From: Acidimicrobiia bacterium
GTDB lineage: Bacteria > Actinomycetota > Acidimicrobiia > Acidimicrobiales > CATQHL01
NCBI GenBank assembly: GCA_021296435.1
Contig: JAGWAK010000075.1
Span: forward strand, 1-9,113
DNA length: 9,113 bases
Reading direction: 5' to 3'
The translations under genes were made by a program, and so were the position numbers. Below are positions 1 through 6,886 of the stretch, piece by piece. Every line of letters begins with the position of its first letter. The first letter of the stretch is position 1. The notes under the pieces were generated by a model. That model was not told where the DNA came from. It searched no databases and saw only the letters and a list, made by a program, of their open reading frames with translations.

Positions 1-84
1 GTCGACTTCCGCGTGAGCGAGGTCGTCGACCTCACGCAGGTCGTCACCGGGTTCATCCCGAAGAGCATCTTCCTCCAGGAGTGA
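1..84 (+). CDS. C-terminal end of an unidentified protein (5' end outside window)
   Basis: The frame is open from the first base and ends at TGA 82-84, giving 27 residues that finish in SIFLQE. The stop overlaps the GTG start of the DUF5916 gene in a GTGA arrangement. The same arrangement occurs at two other gene junctions in this window, which supports a real upstream gene that is probably translationally coupled to the next one. The fragment is too short for me to recognise a family, and no function is proposed. Confidence 0.55.
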   Translation, partial: VDFRVSEVVDLTQVVTGFIPKSIFLQE

Positions 85-2780
85 AGACTCCACGCGTTGA
101 CGGGCGGCGGGGCCTTCCCCTCACCCGCCGGGTCGCCCTCGCGGCCGCTATCGCAGGCGGCCTGGGCGGCGTCGGTGGGGTCGGCGGCCCCGGGCCCTTG
201 GGCCCCCACGAGTTGCGGGCGCAGGGGGTCGGCGTCGAGGACCGGCAGGAGATGCGGGCCACCCGCGACGCGGGACGAACGCTGCGCCTGGACGGTTTCC
301 TGGATGACGCGGTCTGGGAGGAAGCCGAGTTCGTCACCTCGTTCTGGCAGCGGGAGCCGGACGAGGGCCGGCCCGCCACGCGGCGTACGGAGGTCGCGTT
401 CGCGTTCGACGATGAGGCGCTGTGGATCGCCGGGCGCATGTACACGGACGATCCCGACGGCATCCAGGCCTACCGCACCCGCCGCGACCAGAACACCGGC
501 TCCGAGCGCCTGCTGGTCTCGCTCGATCCCTACCTGAACCAACGCACGGCCGTCTCCTTCGGCGTGAACGCGGCGGGCAGCCGCACGGACTGGTATCACC
601 CCGAGGACAACGTGACGAACCGCGACTACACGTGGGATCCCGTGTGGTCGGCGCGCGTGCAGCGCGACTCGCTCGGGTGGACAGCCGAGATGCGCATGCC
701 GTTCTCGCAACTGCGCTTCAACGGCGACGAGCCGGCGTGGGGCGTGAACATCAATCGCTACATGCCCGACATCCAGGAAAACCTCCTGTGGGAACTCGTG
801 GTGCGGAGCGAACCGGGGTGGTCCTCGCGGCTCGGTGATCTCACCGGACTCGAGGGCGTGAGGGGCAGCCGCGGGATCGAGTTCCTGCCCTACGTCGCGG
901 GCGATCTCCGTACTCCCACGAGCGGCCCCATGACGGGCGTGGTGACGCAGAGCGAATCGCGCGTGGGGGCGGACTTCAAGGTCGGTCTCGGTTCGAGCCT
1001 GACGCTCGACGCCGCCGTGAACCCCGACTTCGGGCAGGTCGAGGCGGACCCCGCGGTCGTGAACCTGACCGCGTTCGAGGAGGTCTTCGAGGAGCGCCGC
1101 CCGTTCTTCACGGAGGGCCGCCAACTCATGGAAGGGCTGGGTCCGCGTTACTTCTACTCGCGCCGCATCGGGGCGCCGCCACCGGGACGGGTCGCGGCCG
1201 ACAGCGTGGTCGCGCCCGATCAGACCACGATTCTCGGGGCGGGAAAGATGACGGGCCGGCTCCCGGGCGGGACCTCCGTGGGCGCGCTCTTCGCCGTCAC
1301 CGGTCGCGAGGATGCCCGGGCGTTCCATTTCACGCGGCGCGGGGCCGCGACGGACACGACCGAGAGCGCCGTCCCGATCGCCCCCTCGAGCGCCTTCGCG
1401 GTGGCGAGACTCGAGCAGGAGTTCGGTGAGGAGGGGTCCACGCTCGGCTTCACGGGGACCACGCTCAGCCGCGAGGGCCGTCCCGAACTCGCCGCGCTCC
1501 TCCCGTGGCGGGTCTACGCCGGCGGCACGGACTGGAACCTGCGCTTCGGCGGGGGTGAGTACGAACTCACGGGACACGCGGGGTTCTCCCATCTCAGCGG
1601 CAACCCCGAATCGATCCTGCGGGTACAGCGCTCGAGCGCGCGTTTCTTCCAGCGCCCGGACCGCGAGACCGCGCGGCTGGACCCCTCGCGCTCCGCGCTC
1701 TCCGGGTATACGGCGGCTCTCGGGATGGAGAAGGTGGGGGGGCGGCGCTGGCTGTGGCGCGTGCGAGGCGAAGCCATCTCGCCCGGCTTCGAGATCAACG
1801 ACGTGGGCCAGATGTTCAACGCGGACCGGCTCACGGCCGAAGCCGATGTCGCGATCCGCGAGACCCTCCCGACCGCGTTCGCCCGCTCGTGGCGGGTTGG
1901 CCTCACCTCGGCGAGCGCGTGGAACTTCGACGGCGTGCGCACCGAGACGACGCTCGGGGCCGACGCCACCGCCACCTGGCACAACTATCTGCGCACGACG
2001 CTCAACGGCGAATACCAGCCTCGCGCGCTCAGCGACCACCTCACCCGCGGCGGCCCGCTCATGGAGACGCTGGCCCGCTGGCACGCCGGGCTGACGCTCG
2101 CCACCGACCGCTCCTTCCGGACCGGCTTCCGCCTCATGGGATCCTACGGACGGGATGAAATCGGTGGATGGATGTACGACGTGAGCGGCTCGCTCACCCT
2201 CCGTCCGGCGACGGCGCTTCAGCTCGAGGTCGAACCCAGCTACCGGCGCGAAGCGGAATCGCGCCAGTACCTCACGACGCTGGCCGGCGGCCGGCGGGCC
2301 ACGTTCGACCGGCGCTACATCTTCTCCACAATCGACCGCAGCACCCTCGCCCTCCGCCTCCGGGGCGCCTACGCCTTCGGCCCGGATCTCACGCTCGAGG
2401 CCTACTTCGAACCGTTCGCGGCGAGTGGACGCCGCCACGGCATGGGCGAACTCCTCGAACCCGGCCAGCGGGACCTGCTCCTGTACGGCGAAATGGGGTC
2501 GAGGATCGAGCGCCGGAGCGACGGGTCGTGGGACGTGACCCAGGGCGGCCGGTCGTTTACGCTCCCCGATGGGGACTTCAACATCCTCTCGCTGCGCAGC
2601 AACGTCGTCCTGCGCTGGGAGTGGCAGCCGGGCAGCACGCTCTTCCTCGTCTGGCAGCAGGATCGCTCCGACATGCGGAGTTCGGGCGAACTCGTGGACC
2701 CGGGCCGCCTCGTCGACAGCCTGCGCGCCCGAGGGCAACACGTGTTCCTGCTCAAGGTCGCCTACTGGCTTCCAATTTGA
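81..2780 (+). CDS. DUF5916 protein: CBM9-like domain plus predicted outer-membrane barrel
   Basis: The 899-residue product is probably exported. A basic start (RR at 16-17) leads into a hydrophobic, glycine-rich stretch and a likely signal-peptidase site after LRAQ (about residue 48). Residues 65-212 resemble the family 9 carbohydrate-binding-like domain that precedes DUF5916; typical features are LDGFLDDAVW at 70-79, a run of short beta strands, and the segment GWTAEMRMPFSQLRF at 199-213. From about residue 260 the DUF5916 region begins, with its hallmark NPDFGQVEADP (314-324) and EERRPFFTEG (337-346). The rest is alternating, Arg/Gly/aromatic-rich sequence ending in KVAYWLPI, as expected for a beta-barrel closing strand. 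DUF5916 proteins have no established biochemical role; binding or uptake of a polymer at the outer membrane is only an inference. GTG 81 is the only plausible start before the signal peptide. An AGGA directly abuts it, too close for a normal Shine-Dalgarno site, so re-initiation after the upstream gene is likely. Confidence 0.9.
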   Translation: MKTPRVDGRRGLPLTRRVALAAAIAGGLGGVGGVGGPGPLGPHELRAQGVGVEDRQEMRATRDAGRTLRLDGFLDDAVWEEAEFVTSFWQREPDEGRPATRRTEVAFAFDDEALWIAGRMYTDDPDGIQAYRTRRDQNTGSERLLVSLDPYLNQRTAVSFGVNAAGSRTDWYHPEDNVTNRDYTWDPVWSARVQRDSLGWTAEMRMPFSQLRFNGDEPAWGVNINRYMPDIQENLLWELVVRSEPGWSSRLGDLTGLEGVRGSRGIEFLPYVAGDLRTPTSGPMTGVVTQSESRVGADFKVGLGSSLTLDAAVNPDFGQVEADPAVVNLTAFEEVFEERRPFFTEGRQLMEGLGPRYFYSRRIGAPPPGRVAADSVVAPDQTTILGAGKMTGRLPGGTSVGALFAVTGREDARAFHFTRRGAATDTTESAVPIAPSSAFAVARLEQEFGEEGSTLGFTGTTLSREGRPELAALLPWRVYAGGTDWNLRFGGGEYELTGHAGFSHLSGNPESILRVQRSSARFFQRPDRETARLDPSRSALSGYTAALGMEKVGGRRWLWRVRGEAISPGFEINDVGQMFNADRLTAEADVAIRETLPTAFARSWRVGLTSASAWNFDGVRTETTLGADATATWHNYLRTTLNGEYQPRALSDHLTRGGPLMETLARWHAGLTLATDRSFRTGFRLMGSYGRDEIGGWMYDVSGSLTLRPATALQLEVEPSYRREAESRQYLTTLAGGRRATFDRRYIFSTIDRSTLALRLRGAYAFGPDLTLEAYFEPFAASGRRHGMGELLEPGQRDLLLYGEMGSRIERRSDGSWDVTQGGRSFTLPDGDFNILSLRSNVVLRWEWQPGSTLFLVWQQDRSDMRSSGELVDPGRLVDSLRARGQHVFLLKVAYWLPI

Positions 2781-2784
2781 GGAG
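2780..2784 (+). promoter_or_regulatory. Shine-Dalgarno site of the SDR gene
   Basis: AGGAG shares its first base with the stop codon of the DUF5916 gene and lies 9 bases before GTG 2794. It lies 18 bases before ATG 2803. The spacing therefore favours the GTG as the start. Confidence 0.6.
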
Positions 2785-2793
2785 ACGAGAAGC

Positions 2794-3504
2794 GTGGCAG
2801 ACATGACCGGCAGGGTTGCGCTCGTGACGGGCGGGACGAAGGGCATCGGACGCGCGATCGCGCAGCATCTGCTTGCCGCAGGCGCGTCGGTCGCCATCTG
2901 CGCGAGGACCGAGGCGGACGTGCGGGCCGCCGAGGCGGACCTCGGCGCGGGCGCGCTGGGCATCGTGTGCGACGTGGCGGATCCCGCCGCCTGCGAGCGC
3001 ATGGTCGAGGAGACCGTGGCCCGTTTCGGCCGGCTCGACGTCCTCGTGAACAACGCGGGCCTCGGCGTCTTCAAGCCCCTCAAGGAGATGAGCGTCGAGG
3101 AGTGGCGGCTCCAGATCGACGTCAACCTCGGCGGCGTCTTCTACTGCTCGAAGGCGGCGCTCCCGCACCTGAGCGCGAGCGGCGACGGCTTCATCGTGAA
3201 CATCGCATCGCTCGCCAGCCGCCATCCCTTCCATGGCGGCACCGGGTACAACGCGAGCAAGTACGGCCTCCTCGGACTCACCGAGGCGATGCTGCTCGAC
3301 GTGCGCTACGACGACGTACGGGTGAGCATCGTGATGCCCGGGAGCGTGGACACGTATTTCAACGGCCGGGAGCAGGTGCCGGAGCGGACCTGGCGCCTGC
3401 ATGTGGACGACTGCGCCGCGGCGGTCATGCAGCTCCTCTCCTATCCGAAGGAAGCCCACGTGAGCCGCGTCGAACTCCGTCCGTCGCAACCGCCCCGCAA
3501 GTGA
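2794..3504 (+). CDS. SDR-family oxidoreductase, 3-ketoacyl reductase-like
   Basis: This 236-residue classical short-chain dehydrogenase/reductase is a cytoplasmic NAD(P)H-dependent carbonyl/alcohol oxidoreductase. The Rossmann cofactor motif TGGTKGIG is at 12-19 and NNAG at 86-89. The catalytic tetrad is complete: Asn111 (DVNLGG), Ser139 (NIASLAS), Tyr152 and Lys156 (YNASK). The PG motif after strand 6 is at 182-183. Arg38 follows the second beta strand (ICARTE), which in this family often goes with NADPH use; that preference is inferred. Length and motif order fit 3-oxoacyl-ACP reductase-like enzymes, but the substrate cannot be read from the sequence. GTG 2794 is preferred over ATG 2803 (233 residues) because of the Shine-Dalgarno spacing. 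The gene follows the DUF5916 gene by 13 bases, and its stop overlaps the start of the endonuclease IV gene by 4 bases. A crotonase lies two genes downstream, so a role in acyl-CoA or related oxidation is possible but unproven. Confidence 0.9.
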   Translation: MADMTGRVALVTGGTKGIGRAIAQHLLAAGASVAICARTEADVRAAEADLGAGALGIVCDVADPAACERMVEETVARFGRLDVLVNNAGLGVFKPLKEMSVEEWRLQIDVNLGGVFYCSKAALPHLSASGDGFIVNIASLASRHPFHGGTGYNASKYGLLGLTEAMLLDVRYDDVRVSIVMPGSVDTYFNGREQVPERTWRLHVDDCAAAVMQLLSYPKEAHVSRVELRPSQPPRK

Positions 3505-4427
3505 CGACGGCGCCGGCGGGCCGCAGCGGAGCCCCGGCTGACGAACTCGGCGCCCACGTCTCGGTGGCGGGGGGCGTGCAGAACGCGCCGGGGCGGGCGG
3601 CGGAGATCGGGGCGGCCAACTTCCAGCTCTTCACGAAACAGCCGAACCGCTGGGCCGAGCCGAAGATCGATGACGAGACGGCGGCGGCGTTCAAGGCGGC
3701 ACGCGCCGAGCACGGGATCGCCGTCGCCGGAGCTCACGACTCCTACCTGATCAATCTCTCCACACCGGACCGCCGGTTGTGGCGGATGTCGCAGCGCTCC
3801 TTCCAGGGCGAACTCGAGCGCTGCGCGCGCCTCGGCCTCGAGTTCCTGGTCACCCATCCGGGGAACGCCACGGACGGCGACATCGAGGAGGGGCTCACGC
3901 GCAACGCCCGGGGCGTGACCGAGTCGCTGGAGGCCGTGGAGGGCCCGACCCGCGTCCTCCTCGAACTCACCGCCGGCGCGGGGACGACGGTCGGGGCGAG
4001 CTTCGAGAACCTCCGCGCCATCCTCGACCGGATCCCGGAGTCGCAGAGGGACCGCGTGGGCGTCTGTCTCGACACGTGCCACGCCTACTCGGCCGGCTAC
4101 GACCTGGTCGGCGACTACGACGGGGTATGGGAGGCGTTCGATGGAATCCTCGGACTCGAGCTGCTCGGACTCATCCATATGAACGACTCGAAGCACCCCT
4201 TCGACTCCCGCAAGGACCGCCACGAGGAGATCGGAGCGGGAAGCCTCGGGGAGGGCCCGTTCCGCAGGATCATGACGGATGCGCAGCTCCATCATGTCCC
4301 CAAGATCCTTGAGACCCCGAAGCGTGATGACGGCGCGGCGGCCGACGTCCGAAACCTCGCCCGCCTGCGGAGTTACAGGAGCGCCGACGCCCGGCAGGTG
4401 GGATCCGACCGGAAAAGGAGTCGCTGA
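3501..4427 (+). CDS. nfo: Endonuclease IV (deoxyribonuclease IV, AP endonuclease)
   Basis: The 308-residue product belongs to the AP endonuclease family 2 (TIM barrel, three zinc ions). It cleaves the DNA backbone 5' to abasic sites in base excision repair. All nine zinc ligands known from E. coli Nfo can be placed: His79 (AHDSYLINL), His119 (VTHPGN), Glu155 (LLELTAG), Asp191 and His194 (CLDTCHAYSAGYDL), His226 (IHMNDSK), Asp239 and His241 (KDRHEEIGAG), and Glu271 (ILETPK). The N-terminal GAHVSVAGG (17-25) and QLFTKQPNRW (42-51) are also typical. GTG 3501 overlaps the SDR stop codon as GTGA. It is the only start that keeps the conserved N-terminus without reading far back through the SDR gene. 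No Shine-Dalgarno sequence is visible before it, so translation is probably coupled. About 14 low-complexity residues precede the core, and a basic tail of about 35 residues follows Glu271. The active site looks intact. Confidence 0.95.
   Translation: MTTAPAGRSGAPADELGAHVSVAGGVQNAPGRAAEIGAANFQLFTKQPNRWAEPKIDDETAAAFKAARAEHGIAVAGAHDSYLINLSTPDRRLWRMSQRSFQGELERCARLGLEFLVTHPGNATDGDIEEGLTRNARGVTESLEAVEGPTRVLLELTAGAGTTVGASFENLRAILDRIPESQRDRVGVCLDTCHAYSAGYDLVGDYDGVWEAFDGILGLELLGLIHMNDSKHPFDSRKDRHEEIGAGSLGEGPFRRIMTDAQLHHVPKILETPKRDDGAAADVRNLARLRSYRSADARQVGSDRKRSR
4415..4420 (+). promoter_or_regulatory. Strong Shine-Dalgarno site of the CaiD-like gene
   Basis: AAGGAG lies inside the last codons of the nfo gene, 9 bases before ATG 4430. 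It is the best ribosome-binding site in the window and fixes the start of the crotonase gene. The gene may therefore be translated independently of its upstream neighbour. Confidence 0.7.
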
Positions 4428-4429
4428 GC

Positions 4430-5215
4430 ATGTCAGATCCGGTGAAGACCGAAGGCCGCGGGCACGTCCTCGAGGTCACGCTGGACCGGCCACCGGCCAA
4501 CGCCATCGATGCGGCGACGAGCATCCGCATGGGCGAGGTCTTCTGTGACTTTCGCGACGACGAAGATCTCCGCGTGGCGATCCTCGCCTCGACGGGCGAC
4601 CGCATCTTCTCGGCCGGCTGGGACCTCAAGGCCGCCGCCGGGGGAGAGCACGAACGGATGGACTACGGGGCCGGGGGCTTCGGAGGCATCACGGAACTGT
4701 GGGATCTGACGAAGCCCGTGATCGCCGCCGTGAACGGCCTCGCGGTGGGCGGAGGGTGCGAGATTATGCTCGCCGCCGATCTCATCGTCGCGAGCGAGGG
4801 CGCCGAGTTCTGGTTCCCGGAGGCGCGGCTCGGGAACGTGCCTGACGCGGGAGGCGTCCAGCGGCTTCCTCGGCGGCTGCCGCGGAACGTCGCGATGGAG
4901 ATGCTCCTGACCGGCCGCCGCATGGGCGCCGAGGAGGCACACGAGTGGGGCCTCGTGAACTGGGTCGTCCCCCCGGAGCAGGTACTCGCGAAGGCCCGTG
5001 AAGTGGCCGCAGGTCTCGCCCGGAACGCGCCCCTCTCGATGCAGGCCATCAAGCAGGTCGTGCGCGGGATCGAGGGCCTGTCGATGCGAGGCGCCTTCGA
5101 GGCCGTCCAGGAGGGCCGGTTCCCTGCCTACGAGCGCATGCTCGTCTCGGAGGACCACGCGGAAGGCCCCCGCGCCTTCACGGAGAAACGCGACCCCGAC
5201 TTCAAGGGCCGATAG
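4430..5215 (+). CDS. caiD: Crotonase-family enzyme, carnitinyl-CoA dehydratase (CaiD)-like
   Basis: This 261-residue crotonase (enoyl-CoA hydratase/isomerase superfamily) closely follows E. coli CaiD as I remember it. CaiD interconverts crotonobetainyl-CoA and L-carnitinyl-CoA. Length and residue numbering coincide: LDRPPANAIDA (18-28), RMGEVF (33-38), SAGWDLKAAA (61-70), KPVIAAVNG (95-103), TGRRMGAEEA (161-170) and the C-terminal EKRDPDFKGR (252-261). The two catalytic glutamates are Glu111 in GGGCEI and Glu131 in FPEARLG, the same numbers as in CaiD. The oxyanion-hole glycines are in SAGWD and VGGGC. The gene starts 2 bases after nfo, has a strong Shine-Dalgarno site and ends the operon. 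No caiA, caiB, caiC or caiT homologue is in the window, so the substrate is not confirmed by context. A related enoyl-CoA hydratase acting on another short-chain acyl-CoA is the main alternative. Crotonase membership is near certain; the CaiD assignment is moderate. Confidence 0.9.
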   Translation: MSDPVKTEGRGHVLEVTLDRPPANAIDAATSIRMGEVFCDFRDDEDLRVAILASTGDRIFSAGWDLKAAAGGEHERMDYGAGGFGGITELWDLTKPVIAAVNGLAVGGGCEIMLAADLIVASEGAEFWFPEARLGNVPDAGGVQRLPRRLPRNVAMEMLLTGRRMGAEEAHEWGLVNWVVPPEQVLAKAREVAAGLARNAPLSMQAIKQVVRGIEGLSMRGAFEAVQEGRFPAYERMLVSEDHAEGPRAFTEKRDPDFKGR

Positions 5216-5226
5216 GTGCGGCTCGG

Positions 5227-5251
5227 CCCCAGGCGCGCGCGTCGCCTCGGG
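5227..5251. terminator. Hairpin between convergent genes, candidate bidirectional terminator
   Basis: The 36 bases between the two convergent stop codons contain an inverted repeat. The left arm 5227-5235 (CCCCAGGCG) pairs with the right arm 5243-5251 (CGCCTCGGG) over nine positions with one C-C mismatch, enclosing a 7-base loop. No T-run follows it on either strand, so it is not a canonical intrinsic terminator. Position and stem strength suggest a transcript end or 3'-protecting hairpin for both operons. Confidence 0.4.
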
Positions 5252-6886
5252 TCAGTGCCAGCGTCGGCGTGAGGACTCCACGCGGAACAGGATGTAGTCC
5301 CTCAGCGCGCACGCCACGCGACGGTCGATGTATGGAACCGTGATCTTCCCGCACGCCAGCTGTACCTGAAGCGTGGCCAGTTCCTTCCGGCGCTGCAGCG
5401 GGGACTGCCTGACGGTCGCGGACTGAACCTTCCGCATGAGGAACGCCTTCACCTCGCGTCCGAAGAATCCGGTGCGGCTCGCCAGTCCATCGCGGTCGTA
5501 CGCGTAACCCTGCCGGCGCCACCGCTGCCAGGCGGCTAGGGCCGCAACCGGGATGGAGGCGGCCAACCAGAAGAGGATCGTGGAGGTGCGGGCGAACATT
5601 CCGGCCCACGCCAGCAACAGGAGAGTTCCGAAGACGGTGGCAATGGCGAGGCCGTAGCGCAGGGCGAGGGCGCGAATGTAGTGAGGCGACACCCGCTGGA
5701 ATTCGCTGCTTCCGGGAAGAACGGGAATCGCTGTCGCTTCTCGCGCGAACACCAGCGCCCGCAGATCCTCGGCGAGCTGGTCGCCCAGGAGCGGCACCTC
5801 CAGCACGTCCGGCACTTCGAGTGCGGAGGCGCGGCCTGCTTCCGGGGAGACGGCCGCGGCCGGAAGGGCGAAGAGCCGATACCGTCGGAACCACCGCAGC
5901 ACGAGGCCCTGACTCACGGTCAGTTGCTGGATCTTCGGAGCCTCGACCACGACCTCGCGCTGCGTGAGGAGGCCGGCGCGCGAGCGGAACCTGCCGCCGG
6001 CGTGCCGGAGCGTGAAGTTGTGGTGTCGCAGGAACGCCGCCGTCACCGTGAGGAGCAGCGCCACGCCCGCGATGGAGGCGATCAGGGCGGCCGCGAGCCC
6101 CACCTGGGCGAGCGTCCCGAGACCTGTGAACGCGCTCGCCGCGCTGTCGACGCCCGACTCGACCGCCTCCAGGACGGGATCCAGGAAATCGCCCGGCTGG
6201 AGGAGATCGGCCAGCACGCCGACCACCGCCGCCACAAAGATGAAGTTCCGGCTGGCGAGCCCGATTTGCACCATGTCGGCCGGGCCGAGCTTCAGCAGGA
6301 CGCGGCCCGGTCCAATGGCGGGCCGGACTTCCCTCGCCGCATCGGACGACGGGCTCGTGCCAGCAGCCACAGAGCCCTCCTCGCCCGCGGCACGGTCCTC
6401 GGGTACGGGTCGCAGGGCCGTCACGCTGCGCTGCAGCCGGTGGGCCACCTCCGCCTTGATCGACGGCAGCTTGCCCTCGGCCTGGACCGAGCCCGAGGTG
6501 TCCAGGGTGACCGTGACGAGCCCGAACAGGCGGTCGACCGGGGACCGCCTGACGTTGATGCCCTGCACGCGCTCGTAGGGCAGGTCGAGCGCGGTCTTCT
6601 TGAGGACACCTTTGTGGATGAGGAGTCGGTCTTCGGCGATTCTGAACCTGAAGCAGGCCCACTGAACCGTGCCCGCGACGAAGGGCAGGAGGAGCAGCGC
6701 CCAGAGCACGAGGAGCAGAACGCCGAGGATGCCGGGATCGTCCCGCACCAGCGCCACCAGCGCGATCAGGGGGATCACAGCGCCCTGAATCATGGCGCGC
6801 GCCACGGTCTTGACGATGTTTCCGGCGAAGAAGAGGATGGCGAAGGGCGAGGAGCGTTGCCAATCGCCGGGGGTCGGCGAATTCAC
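5252..6886 (-). CDS. YdbT-like membrane protein with three bPH2 domains
   Basis: The 544-residue inner-membrane protein has six predicted transmembrane segments in three pairs: about 35-48 and 53-75, 212-229 and 258-286, 407-429 and 434-452. Each pair is followed by a bacterial PH-like domain (bPH2, PF03703 type) at about 80-152, 288-345 and 457-535. Domain 1 carries YERVQGINVRRSPVDRLFGL and domain 3 carries RKVQSATVRQSPLQRR, both recognisable copies of the family signature. Domain 2 has a degenerate copy (KIQQLTVSQGLVLRWFRRY). A linker at about 155-195, rich in Ala, Glu and Ser, separates domain 1 from the second membrane pair. The architecture matches B. subtilis and E. coli YdbT, which is usually encoded beside YdbS; the molecular role in this lineage is unknown. 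The GTG start at 6886 overlaps the stop of the YdbS-like gene as GTGA, with no clear Shine-Dalgarno site, so translation is probably coupled. Family membership is firm; ligand and function are not. Confidence 0.88.
   Translation of the reverse strand: MNSPTPGDWQRSSPFAILFFAGNIVKTVARAMIQGAVIPLIALVALVRDDPGILGVLLLVLWALLLLPFVAGTVQWACFRFRIAEDRLLIHKGVLKKTALDLPYERVQGINVRRSPVDRLFGLVTVTLDTSGSVQAEGKLPSIKAEVAHRLQRSVTALRPVPEDRAAGEEGSVAAGTSPSSDAAREVRPAIGPGRVLLKLGPADMVQIGLASRNFIFVAAVVGVLADLLQPGDFLDPVLEAVESGVDSAASAFTGLGTLAQVGLAAALIASIAGVALLLTVTAAFLRHHNFTLRHAGGRFRSRAGLLTQREVVVEAPKIQQLTVSQGLVLRWFRRYRLFALPAAAVSPEAGRASALEVPDVLEVPLLGDQLAEDLRALVFAREATAIPVLPGSSEFQRVSPHYIRALALRYGLAIATVFGTLLLLAWAGMFARTSTILFWLAASIPVAALAAWQRWRRQGYAYDRDGLASRTGFFGREVKAFLMRKVQSATVRQSPLQRRKELATLQVQLACGKITVPYIDRRVACALRDYILFRVESSRRRWH

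Noticed and set aside
1312..2094. Second plus-strand frame of 260 codons inside the DUF5916 gene
   Set aside because: It is Arg/Ser/Pro-rich and has no conserved features; it is an alternative-frame shadow.
2967..3500. Possible N-terminal extension of endonuclease IV through the SDR gene
   Set aside because: The extra sequence is arginine-rich out-of-frame translation of the SDR gene. The endonuclease IV core begins soon after GTG 3501, which overlaps the SDR stop like other junctions here.
5202..6863. Long minus-strand open frame (553 codons) overlapping the YdbT-like gene
   Set aside because: Its translation is Arg/Gly/Ala/Pro-rich with no domain or membrane pattern, whereas the overlapping frame gives a clean three-domain YdbT-like protein. 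It is a GC-bias shadow.
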